A stretch of 24,835 bases of DNA from Oscillospiraceae bacterium (GCA_902789835.1 CADAPN010000014.1:1-24835); one strand, 5' to 3'; positions 13,764 to 21,580 are shown, numbered from the stretch's first letter. Notes: generated by a model not told the origin, from the sequence alone. Made by a program: numbers and translations.

Positions 13764-14381
13764 ATGCATAAAGTCATGGTCATCGGCATCGCCGGCGGCA
13801 CCGGCAGCGGTAAAACGACGATCACCCGTCGGCTGATGCAGCGTTTCGGCAAGGATGTCTGCATGATTTCTTACGACAATTATTATAAGGCGCGGCATAA
13901 TATCCCCTTTGAAGAGCGCGCGAAGATCAACTACGACCACCCGGATGCCTTCGACACGGAGCTGTTCCTGAAGGACCTGCGGACCCTGAAGGCCGGAAAG
14001 CCCATTCAGATGCCGCTCTACGACTATGCCATCCATGACCGCCTGGATCAGACCAGACAGATCTACCCGGCCAAGGTGATTCTGGTGGAGGGAATCCTGA
14101 TTTTTGCCAGCCCTGAGCTCTGCGACGAGATGGACATCAAGCTCTTCGTGGACGCGGATGCGGATGTGCGGATTCTGCGGCGCATTGTCCGGGATGTCCG
14201 GGACCGCGGCCGCAGCCTCGACAGCGTGGTGAACCAGTATCTTACCACGGTGAAGCCCATGCACGAGCAGTTTGTGGAACCGTCGAAGCGCCGGGCGGAC
14301 ATCATCATCCCGGAGGGCGGCCACAATCTTGTGGCGCTGGACATGATCATGGAGCGGGTCCGCGCGCACCTGGAGCAGTGA
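13764..14381 (+). CDS. udk: Uridine kinase (nucleoside kinase family)
   Basis: 205 residues. Phosphorylates uridine (and usually cytidine) with ATP or GTP in pyrimidine salvage. P-loop GGTGSGKTT is near the N-terminus. YDNYYKARHNIPFEERAKIN and NYDHPDAFD form the uridine-binding region, PLYDYAIHDR is the conserved family stretch, and VEGILIFASPEL and RRIVRDVRDRGRS (lid with Arg residues) follow in the usual order. Length fits bacterial Udk. The ATG at 13764 was preferred to the GTG directly before it because GGAGGG lies 6 bases upstream of the ATG. First gene of a four-gene rightward run; thymidine kinase follows after 16 bases. Confidence 0.92.
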   Translation: MHKVMVIGIAGGTGSGKTTITRRLMQRFGKDVCMISYDNYYKARHNIPFEERAKINYDHPDAFDTELFLKDLRTLKAGKPIQMPLYDYAIHDRLDQTRQIYPAKVILVEGILIFASPELCDEMDIKLFVDADADVRILRRIVRDVRDRGRSLDSVVNQYLTTVKPMHEQFVEPSKRRADIIIPEGGHNLVALDMIMERVRAHLEQ

Positions 14382-14397
14382 GAGGAGAAGCACAGAG

Positions 14398-14979
14398 ATG
14401 GCAAAACTGTATTTCAAATACGGCGCCATGGGTTCCTCCAAATCCGCCCAGGCCCTGATCACCAAGTTCAACTATGAAGAGCTGGGCATGACCGTCTGGC
14501 TCATCAAGCCCAGCATCGATACCCGGGACGGCGCGGACCTGATCCGAAGCCGGATCGGCCTGGAAGCCCATGCCCGGATCATCACGCCGGAGCAGAGCAT
14601 CATAGATGCCTACCACGAGGCCGGGCGGCACGACGTCATCATCGCGGATGAGGCACAGTTTTTCACCCCGGAGCAGATCGACGATCTGCGCACCCTGGTG
14701 GATGAGGAGGATCTGCCGGTCCTCTGCTTCGGCCTCCGGACCGACTTCCTGACCCACTTCTTCCCCGGCGCACAGCGCCTCATGGAGCTGGCCGATTCTC
14801 TGACCGAGATCAAGACCGTCTGCGCCTGCGGACGGAAGGCGACGGTGAATGCCCGCATTGACGCAAACGGACGCATCATCACCGAGGGCGACCAGGTCTT
14901 CCTCGGCGGAAACGACAGTTATGTGGCCATGTGCCACCAGTGCTGGAAGCGGAAAATCCGGGAACAGAACGCGATATAA
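14398..14979 (+). CDS. tdk: Thymidine kinase (type II)
   Basis: 193 residues. Converts thymidine to dTMP with ATP. The P-loop region reads KYGAMGSSKSAQAL, Walker B is IIADEAQFF, and CFGLRTDFLTHFFPGAQRLMELAD is the usual central block. The zinc-binding Cys pairs CACG and CHQC flank the lasso loop (about 140-185), which ends GGNDSYVAMC. All hallmark residues are present. GAGAGGAG lies about 8 bases before the ATG. With udk it forms a pyrimidine nucleoside salvage pair. Confidence 0.95.
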   Translation: MAKLYFKYGAMGSSKSAQALITKFNYEELGMTVWLIKPSIDTRDGADLIRSRIGLEAHARIITPEQSIIDAYHEAGRHDVIIADEAQFFTPEQIDDLRTLVDEEDLPVLCFGLRTDFLTHFFPGAQRLMELADSLTEIKTVCACGRKATVNARIDANGRIITEGDQVFLGGNDSYVAMCHQCWKRKIREQNAI

Positions 14980-15010
14980 TAAGACAGACAGGAGTAAGAA
15001 ACCAGAAATT

Positions 15011-15730
15011 ATGCTTGAGATCAAAAACCTGAGCTTTGCCGTCGAGGAGGACGGCAGACAGAAAGAGATTCTTCGGAATCTGAATCTCACCATCGACAAC
15101 GGAAAATTCGTCGTTATTACCGGACCCAACGGCAGCGGCAAGTCGACCCTGGCCCGCCTGATCATGGGCATCGAAAAACCGACAGAGGGCAACATCCTGT
15201 TCGACGGCAAAGATGTCACGGAGCTGGACATCACCGAACGGGCCAAACTCGGCATCAGCTTTGCCTTCCAGCAGCCGGTCCGCTTCAAGGGTATCCGCGT
15301 GAAGGACCTGCTGCGCCTGGCCTCCGGAAAGAATCTCTCGGTCTCGGCGGCCTGCGACTATCTCTCGGAGGTAGGGCTGTGCGCGAGGGACTATATCGAC
15401 CGCGAGATCAACTCCTCTCTCTCCGGCGGAGAGCTGAAGCGGATTGAGATCGCGACGCTGCTTGCAAGGCATACGCGCCTTTCGGTGTTTGACGAGCCGG
15501 AAGCGGGCATCGACCTCTGGAGCTTCCAGAACCTGATCCGCATCTTTGAAAAGATGCGCAAGGAGATCGAAGACAGCTCCATCGTTATCATCTCCCACCA
15601 GGAGCGGATCCTGAACATCGCCGATGAGATTCTGCTCCTCTCGGGCGGGACAATCCAGGACCGCGGAACGCCGGACGACATCATGCCGAAGCTCGTCGGC
15701 CAGAGCGGCACCTGCGTCAGGCTGCAGTGA
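15011..15730 (+). CDS. smsC: Fe-S cluster assembly ATPase, SufC-like (SmsC)
   Basis: 239-residue ABC-type ATPase of the SufC group with no membrane partner. Walker A is GPNGSGKST, the Q-loop region is SFAFQQPVRFKG, the signature is LSGGELKRIEIA, Walker B is LSVFDEPEAGIDLWS and the switch His is in IISHQER. EAGID in place of the usual SGLD is typical of SufC. With the single SufB-like partner downstream it forms the two-gene SUF-like minimal system (SmsCB) known from Clostridia and archaea, thought to build Fe-S clusters without SufD, SufS or SufU nearby. The nearest ribosome site (GGAG at 14991) is 16 bases from the ATG, unusually far, so translation may be weak or use another signal. Confidence 0.88.
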   Translation: MLEIKNLSFAVEEDGRQKEILRNLNLTIDNGKFVVITGPNGSGKSTLARLIMGIEKPTEGNILFDGKDVTELDITERAKLGISFAFQQPVRFKGIRVKDLLRLASGKNLSVSAACDYLSEVGLCARDYIDREINSSLSGGELKRIEIATLLARHTRLSVFDEPEAGIDLWSFQNLIRIFEKMRKEIEDSSIVIISHQERILNIADEILLLSGGTIQDRGTPDDIMPKLVGQSGTCVRLQ

Positions 15731-15745
15731 GGGGAGGAAGAAACC

Positions 15746-16672
15746 ATGGTCAAACTTGACGCGATTCAGAAACGACTGATCGAGGAGATCGCGGATCTCC
15801 ATTCCATCCCCGAAGGGGCATATAACTTCCGCGCCAACAGTCAGCTTGCCGGGCGAAACACCACCGCGAACATCGATATCGTCTCCAAGGAGGACGGCAG
15901 CGGCATCGACATCCATATCAAGCCGGGGACGAAAAACGAGAGTGTCCACATCCCCGTGGTTCTGTCCCAGAGCGGGATTAAGGAGACGGTCTACAACGAC
16001 TTCTACGTGGGTGAAGACAGCGACGTCGTCATCGTCGCCGGCTGCGGGATCGACAACTGCGGCTCGCAGGACTCCGAGCATGACGGCATCCACCGCTTCT
16101 ATGTCGGGAAAAACGCCAAGGTCAAGTATGTGGAAAAGCACTACGGCTCCGGCGACGGAAAGGGCCAGAGAATCCTGAACCCCGTGACCGAGGTCTACAT
16201 GGAAGAGGGAAGCTCCATGGAGATGGAGATGGAGCAGATCAAGGGCGTCGACTCCACCGACCGTGAGACCCGGGCAGAGCTCAAGGGCGATGCGCGTCTG
16301 GTGGTGAAGGAACGCCTCATGACCCACGGGACCCAGACGGCGGTCAGCGGGTATCAGGTGAACCTCAACGGAGCGGGCGCAACGGCGGACGTGGTGTCGC
16401 GCTCGGTGGCCCGGGACGATTCCAGCCAGACCTTCAACGCCCGCATCACGGGCAACGCCGCCTGCAGCGGCCACACGGAATGCGACTCCATCATCATGGA
16501 CAACGGACGCATCCTCGCGATCCCGTCCCTGGAGGCGAACAACGTTGACGCGATGCTGGTCCATGAAGCCGCCATCGGCAAGATCGCCGGGGATCAGCTC
16601 ATTAAGCTCATGACCCTCGGCCTCACCGAACAGCAGGCGGAGGAACAGATCATCAACGGCTTCCTGCGCTGA
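15746..16672 (+). CDS. smsB: Fe-S scaffold protein, short SufB/SufD-like (SmsB)
   Basis: 308 residues, well below the length of classical SufB (about 470), as expected of the minimal SmsB scaffold. A beta-helix core is indicated by the repeated short strands from 90 to 250. VVIVAGCGIDNCGSQDSEHD holds Cys100 and Cys105. NAACSGHTECDSIIMD holds Cys240 and Cys246. IPSLEANNVDAMLVHEAAIG holds Glu263 and His273, corresponding to the Glu/His positions that hold the cluster in the SufBD core. It should assemble a cluster on a homodimer with SmsC. GGGGAGGAAG lies 8 bases before the ATG, 15 bases after smsC. A terminator follows. Confidence 0.88.
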   Translation: MVKLDAIQKRLIEEIADLHSIPEGAYNFRANSQLAGRNTTANIDIVSKEDGSGIDIHIKPGTKNESVHIPVVLSQSGIKETVYNDFYVGEDSDVVIVAGCGIDNCGSQDSEHDGIHRFYVGKNAKVKYVEKHYGSGDGKGQRILNPVTEVYMEEGSSMEMEMEQIKGVDSTDRETRAELKGDARLVVKERLMTHGTQTAVSGYQVNLNGAGATADVVSRSVARDDSSQTFNARITGNAACSGHTECDSIIMDNGRILAIPSLEANNVDAMLVHEAAIGKIAGDQLIKLMTLGLTEQQAEEQIINGFLR

Positions 16673-16692
16673 ATCCGGCGCGGAAACAAGAA

Positions 16693-16726
16693 ACGGGCTC
16701 CGAAGTCCTCGGAGCCCGTGCTTTTT
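16693..16726 (+). terminator. Terminator after smsB
   Basis: ACGGGCTCCGA (16693-16703) and TCGGAGCCCGT (16709-16719) form a perfect 11-bp stem with a 5-base loop, followed by GC and five T. Confidence 0.9.
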
Positions 16727-16730
16727 CGGA

Positions 16731-16773
16731 AAAACAACCCCTGTCATTCTCCCGAAACGGAAGAAGACAGGGG
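16731..16773 (-). terminator. Terminator after the HpcH/HpaI aldolase gene
   Basis: CCCCTGTC (16738-16745) pairs with GACAGGGG (16766-16773) around a 20-base loop that can fold further. On the minus strand TTGTTTTT follows. It lies 10 bases after the aldolase stop. Confidence 0.65.
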
Positions 16774-16783
16774 GATTCTGTGT

Positions 16784-17530
16784 TCAGTCGTCGGAGCGGA
16801 AATCCCGGATCAGCGCCTGATAGGCATTGATCAGGACGCCGGCATCCAGACTGTAGGCCACGCTGTCAAAGCCCTTCGCGGCCCACTTTTTTGCGTCCTT
16901 CATGTTCCCGGCGAAGATCAGCGCTTCAATGTTGTTGGCCCTGCAGGCGGCGAGAATGCGCTCACAGGCCTCCAGCAGCATCGGATGGTCGAACTGCAGA
17001 GGGATGCCGAGGGCGATGGAGAGATCGCAGGGCCCGACAAAGATCCCGTCCACGCCCGGCAGTGCGGCGATTTCCTCAATCTGCTCCAGGGCTTCTCTGG
17101 TCTCGCACTGTGGGATAACCTTGCAGCGTTCGTTGCAGGCGGCCATATAGGAGAAAGCGTCCTTGGCCCACTCGTCCGCGCCCCAGCCGCTGGTCCGGGT
17201 CGGGCAGTAGCCGCGGTTGCCGAGAGGCGGGAACTTGGCGGCATCAATGAGCTGGCGCACCTCTTCGACGCTGCGGATGTTCGGGACGATCAGGCCGCGG
17301 GCGCCGATGTCCAGCATCCTCAGCACGTAAGGCCGGCGGGTGTCACCGATGCGGACATAGGGCAGAAGACCGCCGTTTTCCGCCGCAAGGACCATGTCCG
17401 CGGTCGTCTCGACTGAGAGACAGCCGTGTTCGGTGTCGATGATGACGTAGTCCAGTCCGGTCCGGGTCAGGGCTTCCATGGCACCGCGCCCGCCGAGCTC
17501 AAAAAAGGTTCCGAAGCTTGTCTTTTTCAT
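16784..17530 (-). CDS. HpcH/HpaI-family aldolase (2-keto-3-deoxy-acid type)
   Basis: 248 residues of the class II, metal-dependent HpcH/HpaI TIM-barrel family, which cleaves or forms 4-hydroxy-2-oxo acids giving pyruvate and an aldehyde. YVIIDTEHGCLS, LPYVRIGDTRR (catalytic Arg), MLDIGARGLIVPNI, the metal-binding Glu in IPQCETREAL and the Asp in FVGPCDLSIALGIP are all present in family order. The ATG at 17528-17530 has GAGGTGAT 5 bases upstream; the open frame further upstream is not coding. It is not linked to an obvious sugar-acid operon here, so the substrate (2-keto-3-deoxy-rhamnonate, 4-hydroxy-2-oxoheptanedioate or similar) is open. Confidence 0.88.
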   Translation of the reverse strand: MKKTSFGTFFELGGRGAMEALTRTGLDYVIIDTEHGCLSVETTADMVLAAENGGLLPYVRIGDTRRPYVLRMLDIGARGLIVPNIRSVEEVRQLIDAAKFPPLGNRGYCPTRTSGWGADEWAKDAFSYMAACNERCKVIPQCETREALEQIEEIAALPGVDGIFVGPCDLSIALGIPLQFDHPMLLEACERILAACRANNIEALIFAGNMKDAKKWAAKGFDSVAYSLDAGVLINAYQALIRDFRSDD

Positions 17531-17554
17531 ACAATCACCTCTGTCTTTTTCCTG

Positions 17555-17583
17555 AGTTTGCGCCGAAGGAAGGGATTTGTCAA
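17555..17583 (-). promoter_or_regulatory. Possible promoter of the HpcH/HpaI aldolase
   Basis: A perfect TTGACA (17578-17583, minus strand) is followed after 17 bases by CAAACT, a poor -10. The position, about 25 bases before the gene, is reasonable; an activator may be needed. Confidence 0.35.
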
Positions 17584-17604
17584 GGAATTTTTCGGAGGTC
17601 GTTC

Positions 17605-17657
17605 CAACAGAAACGAAGCAGGGCTGCTTCCGGATGGAGCGGAAGCGGTTTCTGTTG
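17605..17657. repeat. 10-bp inverted repeat between two divergent promoters
   Basis: CAACAGAAAC (17605-17614) and GTTTCTGTTG (17648-17657) are perfect inverted copies, 33 bases apart. Smaller stems (GAAGCA/TGCTTC and CTTCCG/CGGAAG) lie between. The right arm overlaps the -35 (TTGACA at 17655) of the small-gene promoter. An operator pair for a shared regulator is one reading. Confidence 0.5.
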
Positions 17658-17684
17658 ACAAACAGAGCGCGGAAAGCGTATGAT
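17655..17684 (+). promoter_or_regulatory. Promoter of the 64-residue orphan gene
   Basis: TTGACA (17655-17660) and TATGAT (17679-17684) are separated by 18 bases, 45 bases before the small gene's ATG. Confidence 0.65.
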
Positions 17685-17729
17685 GATGACAAGAACAATA
17701 TCATTATAAAGAGACAGGAGAACAGGATC

Positions 17730-17924
17730 ATGGACAAAGCGCTTTCCGAGATGAATACAAAGGAGCTCTTCTGCGCGCTGACCGGGGAATACGGTCCCAT
17801 CCGGCAGGCCTATGTGCAGACCGCGTTCCGGAAATACAAGGAGCAGCACGGCGAGTATGCCGACCTGACCGAGATGATCCGGGCCGCCGTCAATGGCGAG
17901 CTGGGAGATCTGGATACCATCTGA
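17730..17924 (+). CDS. Small conserved-looking protein of unknown function (64 residues)
   Basis: The ATG at 17730 has AGGAG about 9 bases upstream, a promoter at 17655-17684 and a strong terminator 30 bases after the stop, so this is a complete single-gene unit. The product starts MDKALSEMNTKELFCALTGE, then GPIRQAYVQTAFRKYKEQHG, and ends NGELGDLDTI. It is soluble, with two or three likely amphipathic helices, one Cys and a conserved-looking GEYGPIRQAY turn. No signal peptide or metal motif is visible. I do not recognise the family. It is divergent from the aldolase gene and may share regulation with it. Confidence 0.72.
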   Translation: MDKALSEMNTKELFCALTGEYGPIRQAYVQTAFRKYKEQHGEYADLTEMIRAAVNGELGDLDTI

Positions 17925-17944
17925 TTGGCATTAGATAAAATAAA

Positions 17945-18001
17945 AGAAAACAGCACCGTGCCGCAACAAGCTGCGTTTGTTGCGGCACGGTGTTATCCTT
18001 T
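17945..18001 (+). terminator. Strong bidirectional hairpin after the small orphan gene
   Basis: CACCGTGCCGCAACAA (17954-17969) pairs perfectly with the stretch 17977-17992 (16 bp, 7-base loop). The plus strand continues TTATCCTTTT; on the minus strand the downstream side is TTTTCTTTTATTTTA, the better T-run. It ends the small gene and may also stop leftward transcripts. Confidence 0.8.
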
Positions 18002-18004
18002 TGC

Positions 18005-18106
18005 AGTGTTGGCTTCATAAAACTTGTAGCAGCATTTACCGGTGACGCCGAAGCAGGTAAGCTTTGGACAAGCAAAGAAGGGTTGAAGGATCTGCCCGGG
18101 TCATGA
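18005..18106 (+). pseudogene. Possible remnant of a coding region (3' fragment)
   Basis: One plus-strand frame reads SVGFIKLVAAFTGDAEAG then KLWTSKEGLKDLPGS and a TGA at 18104. It has the composition of a folded protein's C-terminus, but no start codon or ribosome site; the terminator stem lies directly upstream. It may be the decayed end of a lost gene. The rest of this gap, to 18170, shows nothing else. I do not recognise it. Confidence 0.2.
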
Positions 18107-18170
18107 ATTAAAAGGCAGTAATCTTTGAGATTGCAATATTGAAGGTCTGAGACCCTGGTTGGACAATCGA

Positions 18171-18968
18171 TTACTCGTACAGCGCTGTGCGTCGAAGCTG
18201 GGTATAGGGCTTGCGGCTGCGGAGAACGGCGGCCTCACTCAGGTCAAGTTCACAGAGCAGGAGTTCCGCTTCGCTCCCGGCAAGTGCAAGTGTCTCACCG
18301 GAGGGACCGGCGATGATGGACTCTCCGGAGAAGTGCATCGCACCTTCAAGCCCCACGCGGTTGACCATGGCGACGAATGCGCTGCTGTGGAATGCCTGAA
18401 TCTTAATCTCCCACCGGAACAGCTCGGAGGGTTCATCTGTGGTATTGGCGGTGGGAATCAGGATGAGATCCGCACCGCGCAGTGCCTCCGTGCGGATGCT
18501 CTCGGGATAATGGCGGTCAAAGCAAACGACGATCCCGATCCGCCCGAATGGTGTGTCGAAGACCTGAAAGCCCTCATCTGAAGGGGCGTAGTAGTCCTGC
18601 TCATAGAAGCAGGGGCATTGGGCAATGTGGACCATCTTCTGGCGGCCGATGATGTCGCCCCTGGCATCAATGAACAGGCTGGTGTCATAGCACCGATCAC
18701 CATACTGCAGATAGAAGTTCGGGGAAGCAAAGATCCGGTTCTCTCGACAGGCTGCCTGAACCGCCCGGACTGCGGGGTCGTTTTCCTGCAGAAGATATCC
18801 GGTTACATCCAGACCTGTATACTGCGGGAAGAAGGGACTTAGCTGAATCTCCGGAAAGCAGATCAGGTCTGCACCCTGTTCCGCCGCTTCATGAATCAGG
18901 CGCAGGGTCTGCTTCAGGTTTTCTTCGATGCGCTCCGACATTTGCATCTGGGCCAAGGCAAGCTTCAT
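18171..18968 (-). CDS. Carbon-nitrogen hydrolase (nitrilase superfamily amidase)
   Basis: 265 residues. The nitrilase-fold catalytic triad is complete: Glu40 in LICFPEIQLS, Lys111 in IIGRQKMVHI and Cys149 in GIVVCFDRHYPES. Family members hydrolyse amides, for example N-carbamoylputrescine, beta-ureidopropionate or omega-amides. FYEQDYYAPSDEGFQVFDTPFGRIG before the Cys resembles the N-carbamoyl-amidase branch, but that is not decisive. It is a single-gene unit with a consensus promoter at 19014-19042 and GGAGG 11 bases before the ATG. No polyamine or pyrimidine degradation gene is adjacent to fix its substrate. Confidence 0.9.
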   Translation of the reverse strand: MKLALAQMQMSERIEENLKQTLRLIHEAAEQGADLICFPEIQLSPFFPQYTGLDVTGYLLQENDPAVRAVQAACRENRIFASPNFYLQYGDRCYDTSLFIDARGDIIGRQKMVHIAQCPCFYEQDYYAPSDEGFQVFDTPFGRIGIVVCFDRHYPESIRTEALRGADLILIPTANTTDEPSELFRWEIKIQAFHSSAFVAMVNRVGLEGAMHFSGESIIAGPSGETLALAGSEAELLLCELDLSEAAVLRSRKPYTQLRRTALYE

Positions 18969-19013
18969 GGTCGATCAACCTCCAATATCCTACTATGTCT
19001 ATAGGTTAATCTT

Positions 19014-19042
19014 TTTATACTTTATTTGAAGGATCTTGTCAA
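19014..19042 (-). promoter_or_regulatory. Near-consensus promoter of the nitrilase-family gene
   Basis: On the minus strand TTGACA (19037-19042) and TATAAA (19014-19019) are 17 bases apart. The ATG is about 45 bases downstream. The DNA from 19043 to 19166 up to the MATE promoter shows no gene. Confidence 0.75.
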
Positions 19043-19166
19043 GATAAAAAGCTCTTTCTTCCGGGTCCTGCCGAACCTTTTATGCTTACACAGCGGCCTT
19101 GTTATGAGGTCGTATCGAGCGAAGGCGGGAAAGAGTTCTCGAAGGGAATCACCGGGATTGTTTTTG

Positions 19167-19195
19167 TTGCTCATTCCGGGGAAGTCTGCTATAAT
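19167..19195 (+). promoter_or_regulatory. Promoter of the MATE transporter
   Basis: TTGCTC (19167-19172) and a perfect TATAAT (19190-19195) are separated by 17 bases, about 50 bases before the ATG. Confidence 0.6.
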
Positions 19196-19244
19196 CTGCC
19201 CATCTTGCCGGAAGCACAATCTTGATAAGTGATGGACGTGAACA

Positions 19245-20606
19245 ATGACAGGTACTACCATCGACAACCGAATGTTCTATAAACGGCTCTGGACCCTCGC
19301 GCTGCCCATCTCGTTTCAGAGCCTGATGCTGGCCATGGTGGCGGCTTTCGACGCCCTGATGCTGGGGCGTGTTGCCCAGGAAGAGATGACGGCGGTGTCG
19401 CTGGCGACCCAAATCCAGTTTGTACAGAACATGTTTCTCATGTCCGGTACGGCGGCGGGCTCCATCCTCGGCGCACAGTATTACGGAAAGGGCGACCGGA
19501 AAACCATTGAAGAGCTCTTTAACCTCATGCTCCGTTTCTGCGGGCTGATCTCCGTCCTGTTCTTCCTGGCCTGCGAGCTCATTCCGGGGATCCTGATGCA
19601 TGCCTTCACCCACGACCCGGTCCTGATCGGGATCGGCAGCGCCTATCTGAGGATCGCCGGATGGTCCTATCTTCTGACCGGGGTGTCACAGTGCTATCTT
19701 GCGGTGATGAAGTTCACCGATCATGTGACACCGGTTGCCTGGATCAGTTCTTCGGCTGTGATTGCAAATATCATCCTGAACGCGGTGTTCATCTTCGGCC
19801 TTCTCGGCCTGCCGTGCATGAATGCCCGCGGAGCGGCGCTGGCCACGACGCTTTCCCGCGTGATCGAACTCGGGCTGTGCATCTGGATTTCCGCCGGGGA
19901 AGGATATGTCCGGCCGGCGTGGGACCGCTTCCTGAAGGGGCAGAAGCAGCTGCGGCAGGACTTCACCCGTCAGTGCATTCCTCTTCTGGGCGCGTCGCTC
20001 TTCTGGGGGGTCGGCTTCACGTCCTATACGGCCATCATGGGCCATATGGGCTCGGACGCCGCGGCGGGCAACGCGGTTGCCTCCGTGGTGCGGGATCTAG
20101 TCTGCTGTGCCTGCAACGGCATCGGCAGCGCGGCCGGCATCATGGTGGGAAATGCCCTTGGGGCGGGTGATCTGGAGCGGGGAAAAGCCTACGGCATCAA
20201 GCTCAAGAACATCTCCTGGGTCATCGGCTTTGCTTCCACGGCATTGGTGCTGGCCGTGACACCGCTGGTGGTGCAGATGGTGATTCTGACCGAGGAAGCC
20301 CGGGGCTACCTCACCGGGATGATGGTCATTATGGCGTTTTACATGATCGGCCGCTGTGTCAACACCGTCTCCATCAACGGCGTTCTGGACGGCGGCGGAG
20401 ATACCGTCTTTGATCTCTACAGTCTGGCGGTGTGTATGTGGGGCATCGCAATCCCGCTGGCGCTGCTGGGGGCGTTTGTATTCCACTGGCCGGTGCTGGC
20501 GGTCTATTCCTGCACCTGCCTGGACGAGGTGGGAAAGATCCCCTGGGTGATGATCCGCCTGCGAAAATACAAGTGGGTCAGGGACCTGACTCGGGAAAAT
20601 GCTTAA
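19245..20606 (+). CDS. MATE-family multidrug/organic cation antiporter
   Basis: 453 residues with twelve predicted membrane helices in two pseudo-symmetric halves. Typical MATE stretches are WTLALPISFQSLMLAMVAAFDALMLG at the N-terminus (seen as LALPISFQSL and DALMLGRV), SGTAAGSILGAQYYGKGD in the first half and SAAGIMVGNALGAGDLERGKAYG in the second. These proteins export drugs or metabolites in exchange for Na+ or H+. The ATG at 19245 has only a weak ribosome site (GGACGTG); the in-frame ATG at 19272 is an alternative. It stands alone; substrate unknown. Confidence 0.92.
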   Translation: MTGTTIDNRMFYKRLWTLALPISFQSLMLAMVAAFDALMLGRVAQEEMTAVSLATQIQFVQNMFLMSGTAAGSILGAQYYGKGDRKTIEELFNLMLRFCGLISVLFFLACELIPGILMHAFTHDPVLIGIGSAYLRIAGWSYLLTGVSQCYLAVMKFTDHVTPVAWISSSAVIANIILNAVFIFGLLGLPCMNARGAALATTLSRVIELGLCIWISAGEGYVRPAWDRFLKGQKQLRQDFTRQCIPLLGASLFWGVGFTSYTAIMGHMGSDAAAGNAVASVVRDLVCCACNGIGSAAGIMVGNALGAGDLERGKAYGIKLKNISWVIGFASTALVLAVTPLVVQMVILTEEARGYLTGMMVIMAFYMIGRCVNTVSINGVLDGGGDTVFDLYSLAVCMWGIAIPLALLGAFVFHWPVLAVYSCTCLDEVGKIPWVMIRLRKYKWVRDLTRENA

Positions 20607-20608
20607 AA

Positions 20609-20652
20609 CATCCCGGGAAGCAGAGCGACAATGTGTTCTGTTTCCCGGGATG
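20609..20652 (-). terminator. Hairpin between the convergent MATE and HMG-CoA lyase genes
   Basis: CATCCCGGGAA (20609-20619) pairs with TTCCCGGGATG (20642-20652), extended by GCAG/CTGT. On the minus strand it is followed by TTTTAAGCATTTTC, a usable T-run for the lyase operon. The plus side has no clean T-run, so it is a weaker stop for the MATE gene. Confidence 0.65.
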
Positions 20653-20671
20653 AACTATTTATAAGGTGGGG

Positions 20672-21580
20672 TCAGGCCTTGCAGGGGGTCTCGTTCTCAA
20701 TGTTGATGTGATGGCCGCTGTAGTTGCCCTCGATCAGTTCCTTCTCGTGCTTCGCGGCGGCGAGAATCTTTGAAAAGCTGATGCCGGTGTCATAGCCCAT
20801 CTCGTTGAGCATCCAGACGGCGTCTTCGGTGGCAAGATTGCCGGAGGCGCCGGGGGCGAAGGGGCAGCCGCCCAGACCGCCGAGGGTGGACTGGATTTCA
20901 TCCACACCGGCTTCCATGGCCGTCAGAGTGTTGACCATGCCGAGGCCGCGGGTATCATGGAAGTGGACCGCGAGCTTCAGAGAAGGATAGGCGGCTTTCA
21001 CGGCTTCGATCACGGCCTTGACCTGGGCGGGGTCGGCAATGCCGATGGTGTCGCAGAGGCAGACTTCCGTCATGCCCGCGTCGAAATAGTCCTTCAGGAA
21101 GGCGACGACCGCGGCGGGATCCTCATACTTGCCCTCAAAGGGGCAGCCAAAGGTGGTGGCCAGATCGACGATCACATCCATGTCGGGATAAGTTGCCCGG
21201 ATTTCCTTGTAGGCATCCAGGGACTGCTCGTGGGTGCGGTTGATGTTGGCCTTGTTGTGACTGACGCTGAGGGAGACCACATAGCAGACTTTGCGCAGAC
21301 CCAGCTCATAGGCATTGGCCGCGCCGCGGAGATTCGGGACCAGGGCGAAGAGATCCGCGCCCGGATGGCGTGCCAGGACAGCTCTGGTGACATCGGCGGC
21401 ATCCGCCATCTGGGGGATGGCCTTGGGGCTCACAAAGGAGGTAAACTCCATGTGCTTCACCCCGGAAGCCAGCAGCTCCTCGATGATCTCGATTTTCTGC
21501 TCTGTGGGGATCTGGGCACACTTGATGCTCTGAAATCCGTCGCGGGGACCGACTTCACAAATCTGAATCTTTTTCGACAT
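20672..21580 (-). CDS. Hydroxymethylglutaryl-CoA lyase
   Basis: 302-residue TIM-barrel enzyme of the HMGL/DRE family that cleaves 3-hydroxy-3-methylglutaryl-CoA to acetoacetate and acetyl-CoA. All known catalytic and metal residues are visible: Arg13-Asp14 in VGPRDGFQ, Glu45 in MEFTSFVSPK, His206 and His208 in VHFHDTRGLGMVN, Cys239 in GGLGGCPFAPGASGN, and Asn248. That Cys loop is the HMG-CoA lyase signature. GAGAGGAG lies about 7 bases before the ATG at 21578-21580. It is third in a leftward operon after the transporter and the CoA-transferase. A closely related 3-hydroxy-acyl-CoA substrate is possible. Confidence 0.88.
   Translation of the reverse strand: MSKKIQICEVGPRDGFQSIKCAQIPTEQKIEIIEELLASGVKHMEFTSFVSPKAIPQMADAADVTRAVLARHPGADLFALVPNLRGAANAYELGLRKVCYVVSLSVSHNKANINRTHEQSLDAYKEIRATYPDMDVIVDLATTFGCPFEGKYEDPAAVVAFLKDYFDAGMTEVCLCDTIGIADPAQVKAVIEAVKAAYPSLKLAVHFHDTRGLGMVNTLTAMEAGVDEIQSTLGGLGGCPFAPGASGNLATEDAVWMLNEMGYDTGISFSKILAAAKHEKELIEGNYSGHHINIENETPCKA

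Noticed and set aside
14879..16747. 622-codon open frame on the minus strand
   Set aside because: Antisense to smsC and smsB, which carry complete family motifs; no ribosome site or domain.
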